From positions 1 to 37,844 of the forward strand of contig CAMDQJ010000033.1 in assembly GCA_945905835.1 (NCBI GenBank): a DNA stretch of 37,844 nt, in the 5' to 3' direction. Shown piece by piece: positions 24,096 through 32,114 of the stretch. The notes below the pieces were generated by a model that saw nothing but the letters and a program-made list of their open reading frames with translations, did no database searches and was not told the DNA's origin. Each line of letters opens with the position of its first letter. Position 1 is the stretch's first letter. The position numbers and the translations under genes are program-made. Origin of the DNA: Asaia bogorensis. Its GTDB lineage: Bacteria > Pseudomonadota > Alphaproteobacteria > Reyranellales > Reyranellaceae.

Positions 24096-25073
24096 TCAGA
24101 ATCCTGCGCCGTACCTTGCGATGCTGAACTGGAATTCCCTGTAGAGCGCGTCGGCGTTGCCGCCGCTCTTCGTCACGGTGTCGGCCCACGCTCTCTGCAC
24201 CGGCACGGCACTCGCCCGCCACGCCCTAAGCTGGTCGGGTGAGAGCGCATAGACTTCTTGGCCGGCCGCGGCTTTTGTCTTGTTGCGACCAGAAGCCTCG
24301 AATGCTTGCCAAGATGAAGAGGGCTTCACCGCCCATTCCGTCGTGCAGTGTAGGTCGATCACCTTCTTTTGCGCCGCTGACATGCCGTCGTACTTCATCT
24401 TGTTCATCGTGTAGACGAACGCAGTCGAATAGACCGGCGCATCGATATGGTACTTGAGGACCTTGTCGAGGCCGAGCAGTGACATCGAGCCCCAGGGAAA
24501 AAACAGCGCGTCGGCATCGCCTTGCTGGATGTTGATGCCGCCCAGCAAGGTCATCATCTGAGCGAGCTCGCTTCCGGCCGGGCAGATCTTCATGCCCTTG
24601 ATGTCGTCAGGCACCGCTACTCGCTTGCGTCCGTGATAGGTGCCGGGGTCATGGATGAAGGCAAGGCAAAAATGCGTGTCCTTCATTTCGGGCGCGCCAT
24701 ACCTGCGGTACCAGTCGTCAAGTGCCGCCGTGCCTTTGTTGCCGTCGGCGAAGGTGAAGGGAACGCGGCCTGCCGCAATCACCGGGAAACGACCGATTTG
24801 GTAGCCCGGATTGGCGAAGGCGATGTCCGCGACACCGTCTCGCGCCATGTCGTAGTAGTCGACCGCCTTGCCTAGTTGCTCTGACGCCAAGACCACGCTC
24901 TTGATAGTGCCGGCCGATTGCCGCTCGATCGACCCTGCCCATTCGCGGGTCGCCGGCACTAGTGGATGGCCCGGCGGCAACCAAATAGAGATTTTGAGCT
25001 CGACAGTCTTGTCTTGTGCCGTCGCCGACAGACCGAACAGGCTCAGGGCGAGCGCCAGTCCCCAGACTTTCAT
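24096..25073 (-). CDS. dctP: TRAP transporter solute-binding protein DctP
   Basis: The 325-residue precursor begins with a signal peptide (MKVWGLALALSLFGLSATAQ) and matures to a DctP-type receptor starting VELKISIWLPPGHPL. The central GMKICPAGSELAQMM segment stands where family members have the ligand-contacting Arg region, and FPWGSMSLLGLDKVLKYHID is the usual hinge block. Members bind organic acids in the periplasm. The ATG at 25073 has the strong site GGAGGAACGGCC; the longer in-frame start at 25133 was rejected because it adds 20 non-signal residues. The membrane partners are broken or missing, so the protein may be an orphan. It is divergent from rsmB with 81 bases between starts. Confidence 0.9.
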   Translation of the reverse strand: MKVWGLALALSLFGLSATAQDKTVELKISIWLPPGHPLVPATREWAGSIERQSAGTIKSVVLASEQLGKAVDYYDMARDGVADIAFANPGYQIGRFPVIAAGRVPFTFADGNKGTAALDDWYRRYGAPEMKDTHFCLAFIHDPGTYHGRKRVAVPDDIKGMKICPAGSELAQMMTLLGGINIQQGDADALFFPWGSMSLLGLDKVLKYHIDAPVYSTAFVYTMNKMKYDGMSAAQKKVIDLHCTTEWAVKPSSSWQAFEASGRNKTKAAAGQEVYALSPDQLRAWRASAVPVQRAWADTVTKSGGNADALYREFQFSIARYGAGF

Positions 25074-25154
25074 TGGCCGTTCCTCCGGCTCGTTCGCCGT
25101 GCCGACCATACCGGCCGATGACAAGTGCGCCAACCCGGTTTATAGCGCCGCGCA

Positions 25155-26444
25155 ATGGATGCCACTCCGCTCGCTTCCCGGCGCGTCGCGCTGGACGTCA
25201 TCTCCTCCTGCCTCGACAAGGGCCAACCGCTCGACGAGACGCTCGCCCGCCATCCGGGGTTCGCGCCTCTCGAGCCGCGCGACCGCGCCTTCGTGCGCCT
25301 GCTGCTGGCCACGACGCTGCGCCGCCTGGGCGAGATCGAAGGCGTCCTGGCCGCGTTGATGGAGCGGCCACTCGAAGGCCAGAACGCCGTCGCGCGCCAG
25401 GCGCTGCGGCTGGGGGCGGCGCAATTGCTGTTTCTCGGCACGCCGGGCCATGCCGCGGTCGACACGTCGGTACGCCTGGTCGAAGCCGTCGGCCTTCCCC
25501 ACCTCAAGGGCCTGGCCAACGCCGTCCTGCGCCGCATCGCCAACGACGGCGCAACCTTGCTCGGCGACCGCGATCCTGCGCGCCTCAACACCCCGCAGTG
25601 GCTGTGGGAGTCGTGGGCCCGCAACTACGGTGAAGAAACCGTTTGTACCATCGCCTCGGCCCACCTGATCGAGGCGCCGCTCGATCTCACCCCGAAATCC
25701 GACGCGGCCTTCTGGGCTGGTCAGCTCGAAGGCGAGCTGTTGCCGACCGGCACGATCCGCCGGATGGGCGGCGGCAACGTGCCCGAGCTGCCGGGCTTTG
25801 CCGAAGGCGCCTGGTGGGTGCAGGACGCCGCCGCGACGCTGCCGGTCCGCCTGATGGGCGATCTCGCCGGCAAGCGCGTCGCCGATCTCTGCGCCGCGCC
25901 TGGCGGCAAGACCATGCAGCTCTGCGCCGCCGGCGCCATCGTCACCGCCGTCGATATCTCGGGGCGCCGCATGGCGCGGGTCGGCGAAAATCTCGCCCGC
26001 GCCGGCTTCGCCGCCGAACTGGTGACGGCCGATGTCAGCAAGTGGGTCACTACGGAGAAATTCGACGCCATCCTGCTCGATGCCCCCTGCTCCGGCACCG
26101 GCACGCTGCGCCGCCATCCCGACATCGCCTGGCTGAAGGGTCCCGAGGACGTCGAGCGGCTGGCGCTGACGCAGGATCGCCTCCTGGTGCGCGCACTCGA
26201 CCTGCTGAAGTCCGGCGGCCGGTTGGTCTATGCAGTGTGCTCGCTGCAGGAAGAAGAAGGCCCGGCACGCATCGAGGGATTGCTCGCGCGCCACCGGCTG
26301 GTGCAGCGCGTGCCCATCACCCCGGACGAATTGCCCGGCCTCGAAAAGGCCGTCACCCGCGCCGGCGCCGCCCGCACCCTGCCCTCGATGTGGGCCGAGC
26401 GCGGCGGCATCGACGGCTTCTACATTGCGCGCTTGACGGCCTAG
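25155..26444 (+). CDS. rsmB: 16S rRNA m5C967 methyltransferase RsmB
   Basis: The 429-residue enzyme has an N-terminal NusB-like RNA-binding domain (about residues 1-130, with RQALRLGAAQLLFL and HAAVDTSVRLVEA) and a C-terminal SAM-dependent methyltransferase domain. Motif I is DLCAAPGGKT, motif IV DAPCSGTGTLRRHPD and motif VI AVCSLQEEEG, with the two cysteines needed for m5C formation in motifs IV and VI. The DLCAAPGGKT and DAPCSGTGT strings are hallmark sequences of the RsmB/NSUN family. It methylates C967 of 16S rRNA. It is a housekeeping gene and stands apart from its neighbours. Its stop shares CTAG with the stop of the convergent amidohydrolase. Confidence 0.93.
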   Translation: MDATPLASRRVALDVISSCLDKGQPLDETLARHPGFAPLEPRDRAFVRLLLATTLRRLGEIEGVLAALMERPLEGQNAVARQALRLGAAQLLFLGTPGHAAVDTSVRLVEAVGLPHLKGLANAVLRRIANDGATLLGDRDPARLNTPQWLWESWARNYGEETVCTIASAHLIEAPLDLTPKSDAAFWAGQLEGELLPTGTIRRMGGGNVPELPGFAEGAWWVQDAAATLPVRLMGDLAGKRVADLCAAPGGKTMQLCAAGAIVTAVDISGRRMARVGENLARAGFAAELVTADVSKWVTTEKFDAILLDAPCSGTGTLRRHPDIAWLKGPEDVERLALTQDRLLVRALDLLKSGGRLVYAVCSLQEEEGPARIEGLLARHRLVQRVPITPDELPGLEKAVTRAGAARTLPSMWAERGGIDGFYIARLTA

Positions 26445-27982
26445 ACCCGCGAGCTCGGCCGGTAGAACGGCTCGTGCTTGGAGGTGTCGATGTAACCTTC
26501 GTAGAACTTCCGCGCATACGGCAGCAGCGCCTTGGAGAGATTGCGCCGCTCGACCTCGTCGTCGGCCAGCGCCTTGTTGAGGTCGTCATGCAGCGCCTTT
26601 AGCGCCGCAGTCTTGTCGACCTTGGTGAACTTGCCGTCGGCATAGATCACCTCGCCGTCGCACATCGTCATGGTCACCGACTGGTTCTTGGCGCGCTGGA
26701 TGACGGCGTCGAGCGTCGGCATCAGCTCGTCGAGGTAGGGATAGGCGATGCTGTCCCAGTCGAGCAGCACCATGTCGGCCAGCTTGCCGACCTCCAGCGT
26801 CCCGATCGTTGTGCCGAACGGTGTCGTCTTGGCGCCGCCGACCGTCGCCATGCGCAGCACCTGCGACATGGTCGGCACGTCGGCCTCGACCATGCCCGGC
26901 ACGCGATGGGCGCGCAGCACGAGCTTCATTTCCTGCAGCATGTCACGGTCGTCGTTGATGCCCGCCTCGTCGAGACCGATCGCGGTGTTGACGCCCTTCT
27001 TCTCGAAGTAATTGAGCGCGGCCACCCCCGAGCGCAGACGGAAGTTGGACGAGCAGTTGTGGCAGACGCAGCCGCCGGCCGAGGCCAGCCGGTCGATGTC
27101 CTTTTCGCTCAGCCACACGCCGTGACCGAGGGTCAGGCGGTTGTTCACCATGCCGAAGCGGTCGAGGTATTCCAGCGCCGTGCACTTGCCGCGCCGCCAG
27201 GCATATTCCTTCTGATAGGCGGTCTCGTTCAGGTGCATGTGCATCGGCGCATCGTACTTCGACGAGGCGTCGCTGAGCTTGGTCAGCGCCGTGTCGGAGC
27301 ACCAGTGCAGGTTGGCCGGCGCCAGCTGGATCTTCACGCGGCGCTTGTTGTGATGCTGCGAATGGAACGACTTGAACATGTCCATCGCGTCGTCGAGGCT
27401 CATCTTGAAGCGGTCGAACCAGCGCTTCATCGGGCCCTGCAGCTCTTTCGGCAGGCCTTTAACGAACTCCTCATCGGCCTGGTAGACGAGCCGGTTCTGG
27501 TCGCGCACGGCGTAGCAGTAGCTGACGCGCATGCCGATATCCTCGTAGGCGCGGATGGTGTCGGTCGCCCGTTTTTCGACATCAGCCAACACGCCCGGCA
27601 TCCAGCCCTGGATGTGCTGCACCGTGGTGATGCCCGAACCGATCATCTCGAAGGCCGAGTAGAGCGTGTCGAGGTAGAGGTCGAGATTGCGGATCACCAT
27701 GCGGGTGATGAACCACAGCTCGAGCGGCATGTCGGGCGAGCCAAGTTGCACCGGTGTGAGGCCGACATGGTGGTGGCCGTTGACGAAGCTCGGCAGCAGG
27801 ATCTCCTTGCCGGTGCCGATCACCGGCACGGTCGGGTGCTTCCTGTGCAGGTCGTCGTAGGTGTCGACGGCCACGATGACGCCGTCCTCCTGCAGGACCG
27901 CGCCGTCCTTGATCTCGTTCCACGAAAAACGGTCCTTGGTGCCGGTAATGGTGGCGCGGCTACGGACGAGACTGGTGGCCAT
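26441..27982 (-). CDS. Amidohydrolase of the cytosine deaminase / chlorohydrolase (ATZ/TRZ) family
   Basis: The 513-residue protein has the metal-binding HxH in NGHHHVGLTP, a second histidine in HMHLNETAY, the third in LTLGHGVWLSE, and the catalytic aspartate in IGLDEAGINDDRDM, all in the order of the amidohydrolase superfamily. The C-terminal part folds back to the composite beta-sandwich with GTLEVGKLADMVLLDWD. Such enzymes hydrolyse amino or chloro groups from nucleobases, triazines, guanine or S-adenosylhomocysteine-like compounds; the precise substrate is open. The ATG at 27982 was preferred over a longer frame that would include the upstream ABC remnant. The gene stands directly downstream of that remnant, so a nucleobase-type transporter once accompanied it. 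Confidence 0.88.
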   Translation of the reverse strand: MATSLVRSRATITGTKDRFSWNEIKDGAVLQEDGVIVAVDTYDDLHRKHPTVPVIGTGKEILLPSFVNGHHHVGLTPVQLGSPDMPLELWFITRMVIRNLDLYLDTLYSAFEMIGSGITTVQHIQGWMPGVLADVEKRATDTIRAYEDIGMRVSYCYAVRDQNRLVYQADEEFVKGLPKELQGPMKRWFDRFKMSLDDAMDMFKSFHSQHHNKRRVKIQLAPANLHWCSDTALTKLSDASSKYDAPMHMHLNETAYQKEYAWRRGKCTALEYLDRFGMVNNRLTLGHGVWLSEKDIDRLASAGGCVCHNCSSNFRLRSGVAALNYFEKKGVNTAIGLDEAGINDDRDMLQEMKLVLRAHRVPGMVEADVPTMSQVLRMATVGGAKTTPFGTTIGTLEVGKLADMVLLDWDSIAYPYLDELMPTLDAVIQRAKNQSVTMTMCDGEVIYADGKFTKVDKTAALKALHDDLNKALADDEVERRNLSKALLPYARKFYEGYIDTSKHEPFYRPSSRV

Positions 27983-28020
27983 GACAGGCTTCTCCCTCGG
28001 ATATGGTCCTGGTTGTTCTA

Positions 28021-28332
28021 TCAGGCTGGAACGGCGAACGCTTCCTGTTCGGCAAAGGCGCGATCGACCTCGTCGCGCAGCAGCTCGGTGAGCTGGATGC
28101 GCTGATTCTCGGCCTCGCGCGAGAACAGGTTGCGCGGCCGGGGCAGCTCGATCGGCACGATGGTCTTGATGCGGCCGGGCCTCGAGGTGAACACCACGAC
28201 ACGATCGGCAAGCGCCACGGCTTCGTCGATATGATGCGTCACGAACAGGATCGAGGCGGCGCTCTGCTTCCACACGTCGAGCAGGAAGTCCTGCATGCGG
28301 GCGCGGGTCTGCACGTCGAGGAATTCGTCAAA
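28021..28332 (-). pseudogene. C-terminal remnant of a TauB/SsuB-like ABC ATPase
   Basis: The frame encodes only the end of the ATPase: a damaged Walker B and D-loop (FDEFLDVQTRARMQ where DEPFxALDVQTR is expected), the switch region FVTHHIDEAVALADR, and the typical tail SRPGRIKTIVPIELPRPRN. An upstream in-frame stop lies at 28333-28335. Walker A and the signature are absent. These ATPases belong to nitrate/sulfonate/taurine-type or nucleobase/pyrimidine importers. It lies 38 bases upstream of the amidohydrolase on the same strand, suggesting a former transport-plus-hydrolase operon whose front was deleted. Confidence 0.8.
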
Positions 28333-28366
28333 CTACACCTGGGGCCTTCCTGATAGCCTGTCCGTC

Positions 28367-28594
28367 ATGGTGCAGCCCGTACCGCCAGAGTTGCTTCTGC
28401 CAGCTTCTCGCGGCCGCTGTGGCATCAACGAGAACGGCAAGCTGTCCCAAAATGACATTCAGGCAACCAAGCGCGCCTATCCATCGGCGCCCACCGAACT
28501 GCAAAGGACTCGCAGCGCGACGGCGAGCCTGCCCAGCAACCTTCCCGACGACTTGAAGGAAAGATTGAATATCCAGAAACGGCTGGCAAATTGA
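28367..28594 (+). other. Possible short gene remnant, weakly metalloprotease-like
   Basis: Between the ABC remnant and the EamA gene lies a 75-codon frame on the plus strand (MVQPVPPELLLP...). Its middle part, GKLSQNDIQATKRAYP, resembles the C-terminal end of astacin-type (M12A) metalloproteases, where LSxxDIxAxxxxYP follows the catalytic domain. No zinc site is present. It could be a leftover of a gene lost in the same deletion that truncated the ABC gene, or a chance frame. The rest of the stretch 28333-28615 holds nothing else I can recognise. Confidence 0.25.
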
Positions 28595-28615
28595 TTAGGC
28601 GACAGTCTCATCCGG

Positions 28616-29515
28616 TCATTTCTGCAACCGGTACCGCACCCGCTCGCGGTGACCGATATAGAGGCCCGAGGCGATGATCACGGCCGCGCCGATCCAGGTC
28701 CACATGTCCGGCACGTCGTTGAAGATCAGGTAGCCCAGAATCGCCGCACCGACGAGCTGGGCGTAATTGAACGGCGAAATCACCGCCGCCGGCGCCTGGC
28801 TATAGGCGATCGTGAGGAAGTAATGGCCGGTGCCGGCCATCACGCCCATGCCGATGAACAGCACCATGTCCCAGCCCCAAGTAGGTGTGATCCATTCGAA
28901 GGGGAGCAGCGGCGTGGCGACCAGCGTGCCGACGATCGTTGCCATGGTCGCCGACGCGTCGGGCCGTTCGGTCTGGCCGTAGCGCCGCGAGAAGAGCTGG
29001 TAGAAGGCGCTGCAAACGGCGCTGGCCACGATCAGCAGCGTGTACCAGTTGAACTCCTCGTGGCCCGGCCGCACCACGATCAGGGCGCCGATGAAGCCGA
29101 CGCCGCAGGCCGCCCAGCGCCGCGGCCCCACCGGCTCGCCGAGCAGGCGCGCCGACAGCGCGGTGACGATGATCGGACTGGTCAGCGAGATCGAGGCGGC
29201 GGTCGGCAGCGGCAGATGGAAGATGCCGTGGAAGAAGAGGAAGGACGAGAAGAACAGCAGCAAGCCGCGCCAGATCTGGGTGTCGAGTCGGCGGATGCGG
29301 AACAGTTCCCGCCCGCTGCGCGGCAGAAAGATCGCCATCATGAAGACGAAGGCGAAGAAATAGCGCGCCCAGATGACTTCGATCACCGGATAGTGGGCCG
29401 ACAGCGTCTTCGACATCGCGTTAAGCACGGAAAAGCACGTGACCGAGACCAGAATCGCCAGAATGGCGCGCAGGATGCGGTCGGTCGGAGGAGAAGGCGG
29501 GCCCGGCGGAGGCAC
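28616..29515 (-). CDS. EamA/DMT-family transporter
   Basis: The 299-residue protein has ten predicted hydrophobic segments in two EamA repeats. The first repeat starts with LAILVSVTCFSVLNAMSK, and the repeat ends contain LTSPIIVTALSARLLGEPVG and FNYAQLVGAAILGYLIFND, the conserved last segments. Members export amino acids or other metabolites. I chose the GTG at 29515, one base behind the stop of the Old Yellow Enzyme gene, with GGAG six bases before; the upstream ATG at 29572 would lie well inside that gene. Coupled expression with the enzyme is likely. Confidence 0.88.
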   Translation of the reverse strand: MPPPGPPSPPTDRILRAILAILVSVTCFSVLNAMSKTLSAHYPVIEVIWARYFFAFVFMMAIFLPRSGRELFRIRRLDTQIWRGLLLFFSSFLFFHGIFHLPLPTAASISLTSPIIVTALSARLLGEPVGPRRWAACGVGFIGALIVVRPGHEEFNWYTLLIVASAVCSAFYQLFSRRYGQTERPDASATMATIVGTLVATPLLPFEWITPTWGWDMVLFIGMGVMAGTGHYFLTIAYSQAPAAVISPFNYAQLVGAAILGYLIFNDVPDMWTWIGAAVIIASGLYIGHRERVRYRLQK

Positions 29516-29516
29516 C

Positions 29517-30647
29517 CTACTCCGCTGCCTTGGGCAGAACGGCTTGCGGCTTGAACGGCAGGATGGAAACACCGCGCGCCGCTGGCAGCGGCAGCGGCGG
29601 CGTCTCGACGCCGAGCGTCCGGGCGGCGTTCCAGCCCCAGCGCGGATCGACCAGGAAGGCGCGCGCGTGCGCGGTGCAGTCGGCCTCGCCCGACGCGATG
29701 ATCTGCTCGGCCTGCTCGGGCTCGGTAATGATGCCGACGGCCCAGGTCTTGATGCCGGCTTCCTTGCGGACGCGGGCGGAGAACTGGACGTGGTAGCCCG
29801 GTCCGACCTGTATCTTCTGTGCCGGTGAATTGCCGCCCGAGCTCACGTCGACGAAATCGCAGCCCAGCGCCTTGAGCTGCCTCGCCGTCTCGATCGTGTC
29901 CTCGAGCGTGAGGCCGCCATCGACCCACTCGACCGCAGACAGGCGGATGCCCATCGCCTTGTCGCGCGGCCAAACCTGGCGGCAGGCTTCGAAGACCTCC
30001 AGCGGAAAGCGCCGGCGCTTTTCCATGGTGCCACCGTATTCGTCGCTGCGGTTATTGCTGAGCGGCGAGAGGAACTGGTTCAGGCAGTAACCATGCGCCC
30101 CGTGGAGTTCGATCAGGTCGAAGCCTAGCCGCGCGCTGCGGTCGGTCGCATCCACGAAGGACTGCTTGACGCGCTTCAAGCCTACGGCATCGAGAGCCAC
30201 CGGCGTATGCCACTTGGCATCGAACGGCAGCGCCGATGCGGAATAGGTCGTCCACGGCAGATCGGGCGCATCGGCCTGCGTCAGCGGTCCGCCGCCCTTC
30301 CATGGCCGCTGCGCCGAGGCCTTGCGGCCGGCATGGGCGAGCTGAATGCCGAGCTTGACGTGCGGCATCCACGCCCGCGCCCATTCGACCACGGGCCGCA
30401 GCGCCGCCTCGTTGCCGTCGCTGTAGAGGCCGAGGCAGCCCTGGGTGATGCGGCCTTCGCGCTCGACATGCGTGGCCTCGAGGCACAGCAGGCCGGCGCC
30501 CGACATCGCCAGCATGCCGTAATGCACCTGGTGCCAGGCCTGGGCGCTGCCGTCGACCGCCGCGTACTGGCACATCGGCGAGACGACGATGCGGTTGGGC
30601 AGCGTGACGCCGCCCATGTCGATGGGAGTGAAGAGCCTGGCGGTCAT
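29517..30647 (-). CDS. NADPH-dependent flavin oxidoreductase, Old Yellow Enzyme family (YqjM/NamA-like)
   Basis: The 376-residue protein is of the thermophilic-like OYE class. Cys26 in VVSPMCQY corresponds to the redox-modulating Cys26 of Bacillus YqjM. The GIQLAHAGRKAS segment, the IELHGAHGYCLNQFLSPLSNNR block (histidine pair and phosphate-loop region) and the final WAVGIITEPEQAE FMN-phosphate loop are all present. These enzymes reduce activated C=C bonds of enones and nitro compounds with NADPH, in the cytoplasm. It is transcribed with nudC upstream (gap 15 bases) and the EamA gene downstream; the latter may export a product. Confidence 0.92.
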   Translation of the reverse strand: MTARLFTPIDMGGVTLPNRIVVSPMCQYAAVDGSAQAWHQVHYGMLAMSGAGLLCLEATHVEREGRITQGCLGLYSDGNEAALRPVVEWARAWMPHVKLGIQLAHAGRKASAQRPWKGGGPLTQADAPDLPWTTYSASALPFDAKWHTPVALDAVGLKRVKQSFVDATDRSARLGFDLIELHGAHGYCLNQFLSPLSNNRSDEYGGTMEKRRRFPLEVFEACRQVWPRDKAMGIRLSAVEWVDGGLTLEDTIETARQLKALGCDFVDVSSGGNSPAQKIQVGPGYHVQFSARVRKEAGIKTWAVGIITEPEQAEQIIASGEADCTAHARAFLVDPRWGWNAARTLGVETPPLPLPAARGVSILPFKPQAVLPKAAE

Positions 30648-30662
30648 CTCTGTCCTCTTGGA

Positions 30663-31595
30663 TTAGCCGCTGATCGACGGGCCGGCCTCGTGGCCGAGCC
30701 ATTCCTCGATCAGGCGGCGGGCGATGGAATCGCGGCGCGGCATGAAGAATGAGCCGTCCTTGGGCATGTTTTCCGGCCGCAGCTCGTCGCGGCTGAGCCA
30801 GCGTGCGCTCTCGAGCTCCGATTCGTTGACGTCGAATTCCATCGACTTGGCTTCGGCGTGAAAGCCGATCATCACCGAAGCGGGGAATGGCCAAGGTTGC
30901 GACGAACGGTAGATGACGTTCGTCACCTTGACCTTCACTTCCTCGTAGACCTCGCGCGCCACGGCGTCCTCGAAGCTCTCGCCGGGCTCGACGAAGCCGG
31001 CCAGCGTCGAGTGCATGCCCTTGGCGAAATGCGGACTGCGGCCCAGCAGGCACTTGTCGCCGCAATGCACCAGCATGATGACGGCGGGATCGGTACGCGG
31101 AAAATGCTCGGTCTTGCAGCTCTCATTGGTGCAGGAGCGGACGTGGCCGCCGCGCGTCACTTTGGTCGAGGCGCCGCACACGCCGCAATAGCGGTGGCGG
31201 CGGTGCCAGTAGGTCATGGCGCGGGCGTAGGCGAGGACCGAGCCTTCCTTGGCGAACAGCAGCGCGCCGACTTGGCGCAGATCGACGAACTCACCCATCT
31301 CGCCGAGCGGCGTGTCCTTACCGGTGACGTCGACGGCAAAATACGGCGTGCCGTCCATGTAGCCCAGGAAGATGTGATGGTCGGCGGCGCCGGCGATGGC
31401 GCGGCCCATCATGCCCTGCAGGAACACGGCCTCGGGATTGCCGCCCTTCTTCACTAGGTTCTTCTCGGTATCGATCGGCACGAAGCGCGCCTCGCCCGAG
31501 GCTGCAAGTTCGATCATCCGCTCATCGTCCTCGCGCTCATGGCTGGCGCGGTCGAGATCGGCACTGGAATAGGGATTTCTGGGGCGTTGCTGCAT
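30663..31595 (-). CDS. nudC: NAD+ / NADH pyrophosphatase NudC
   Basis: The 310-residue protein has a zinc ribbon with C137, C140, C155 and C160, the Nudix box at about residues 200-222 (GFVEPGESFEDAVAREVYEEVKV with the REVYEE core), and the NudC signature SQPWPFPAS at 232-240, which separates NADH pyrophosphatases from other Nudix enzymes. It hydrolyses NADH to NMNH and AMP and removes NAD caps from RNA. The ATG at 31595 was chosen since the frame upstream runs through the palindromic repeat and encodes no family sequence. Confidence 0.92.
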   Translation of the reverse strand: MQQRPRNPYSSADLDRASHEREDDERMIELAASGEARFVPIDTEKNLVKKGGNPEAVFLQGMMGRAIAGAADHHIFLGYMDGTPYFAVDVTGKDTPLGEMGEFVDLRQVGALLFAKEGSVLAYARAMTYWHRRHRYCGVCGASTKVTRGGHVRSCTNESCKTEHFPRTDPAVIMLVHCGDKCLLGRSPHFAKGMHSTLAGFVEPGESFEDAVAREVYEEVKVKVTNVIYRSSQPWPFPASVMIGFHAEAKSMEFDVNESELESARWLSRDELRPENMPKDGSFFMPRRDSIARRLIEEWLGHEAGPSISG

Positions 31596-31647
31596 GCGAC
31601 GCGGACGGTGCCACAGGGGGACGGCTGCTGCAACGCAGGCAAAACGA

Positions 31648-31756
31648 AAAGAGGTCCCTCGGCTGCGCTTTGCTACAGCGCGAAGACTACTTCGCGCGAC
31701 TCGGGACGACGGGTTTTCCCACCCCGTCGTCCCGAGCGAAGCCGAGGGACCTCTTT
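31648..31756. repeat. REP-like palindromic element, compound form
   Basis: The outer arms (31648-31669 and 31735-31756) match at 21 of 22 positions in inverted orientation. Inside are two more hairpins: GCGCGAAG/CTTCGCGC (31678-31697) and a perfect 14-base pair CTCGGGACGACGGG/CCCGTCGTCCCGAG (31700-31736). The element is two inverted copies of a unit with GTCCCTCG...CTCGGGACGACGG. It lies 12 bases after the stop of the GIY-YIG gene. The nested pairing could also act as a bidirectional terminator. Confidence 0.8.
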
Positions 31757-31768
31757 CCGCAACCGAAG

Positions 31769-32056
31769 CTACAGGTCGATCTCTCCCGACAAGTCGCGCC
31801 AATCGGGGTTGGACCGATTGATCAGCACAATCTTCTTGCCGCGACTCCAGCCCTTGAGCTGCTTTTCTCGCGCAATGGCGTCGGGCGCCGTCTCGTGCGG
31901 CTCCACAAAGATCAGCCGGTCGATCTTGTATTTCGACGTATGGATCACGCGGCCTAATCGATGCTCTTCGAGCCGACGTGACAGATCGGTCGTGACGCCG
32001 ATGTAAATTGCGCGCCCTGTCGCACTGGCAAGGATGTAGACCACAGGCTGGCGCAT
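31769..32056 (-). CDS. Small GIY-YIG nuclease-domain protein (UPF0213-like)
   Basis: The 95-residue protein is a single GIY-YIG domain: VYIL (residues 6-9) and IYIGVT (17-22) form the name-giving strands, followed by DLSRRLEEH with the conserved Arg28, and IAREKQLKGWSRGKKIVLI with the metal-binding Glu64. These stand-alone domains are common in alphaproteobacteria; cellular function is unproven, though single-strand or structure-specific DNA cutting has been suggested. The ATG follows directly after a repeat unit, whose GAGGG sequence may serve as ribosome-binding site, and the stop is 12 bases before another repeat. It is thus enclosed in repeats on both sides. Confidence 0.87.
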   Translation of the reverse strand: MRQPVVYILASATGRAIYIGVTTDLSRRLEEHRLGRVIHTSKYKIDRLIFVEPHETAPDAIAREKQLKGWSRGKKIVLINRSNPDWRDLSGEIDL

Positions 32057-32057
32057 A

Positions 32058-32102
32058 AAAAGAAGTCCCTCGACTTCGCTGCGCTACGCTCGGGACGACG
32101 GT
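32058..32102. repeat. REP-like element, single unit
   Basis: AAAGAAGTCCCTCGACTTCG and the following CGCTGCGCTACGCTCGGGACGACGG part repeat the unit seen at 31648 in the same orientation; GTCCC and GGGAC arms can pair. It starts two bases beyond the GIY-YIG start codon and ends 12 bases before the stop of the dehydrogenase gene. Confidence 0.75.
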
Positions 32103-32114
32103 ACTTTCTTCAAT

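Noticed and set aside
28367..28594. A functional metalloprotease gene
   Set aside because: Only a short C-terminal-like stretch is seen; there is no HExxH zinc site, so it can at most be a remnant.
31596..31802. N-terminal extension of NudC by 69 codons
   Set aside because: The extension is translated from the palindromic repeat and the intergenic DNA and has no family similarity.
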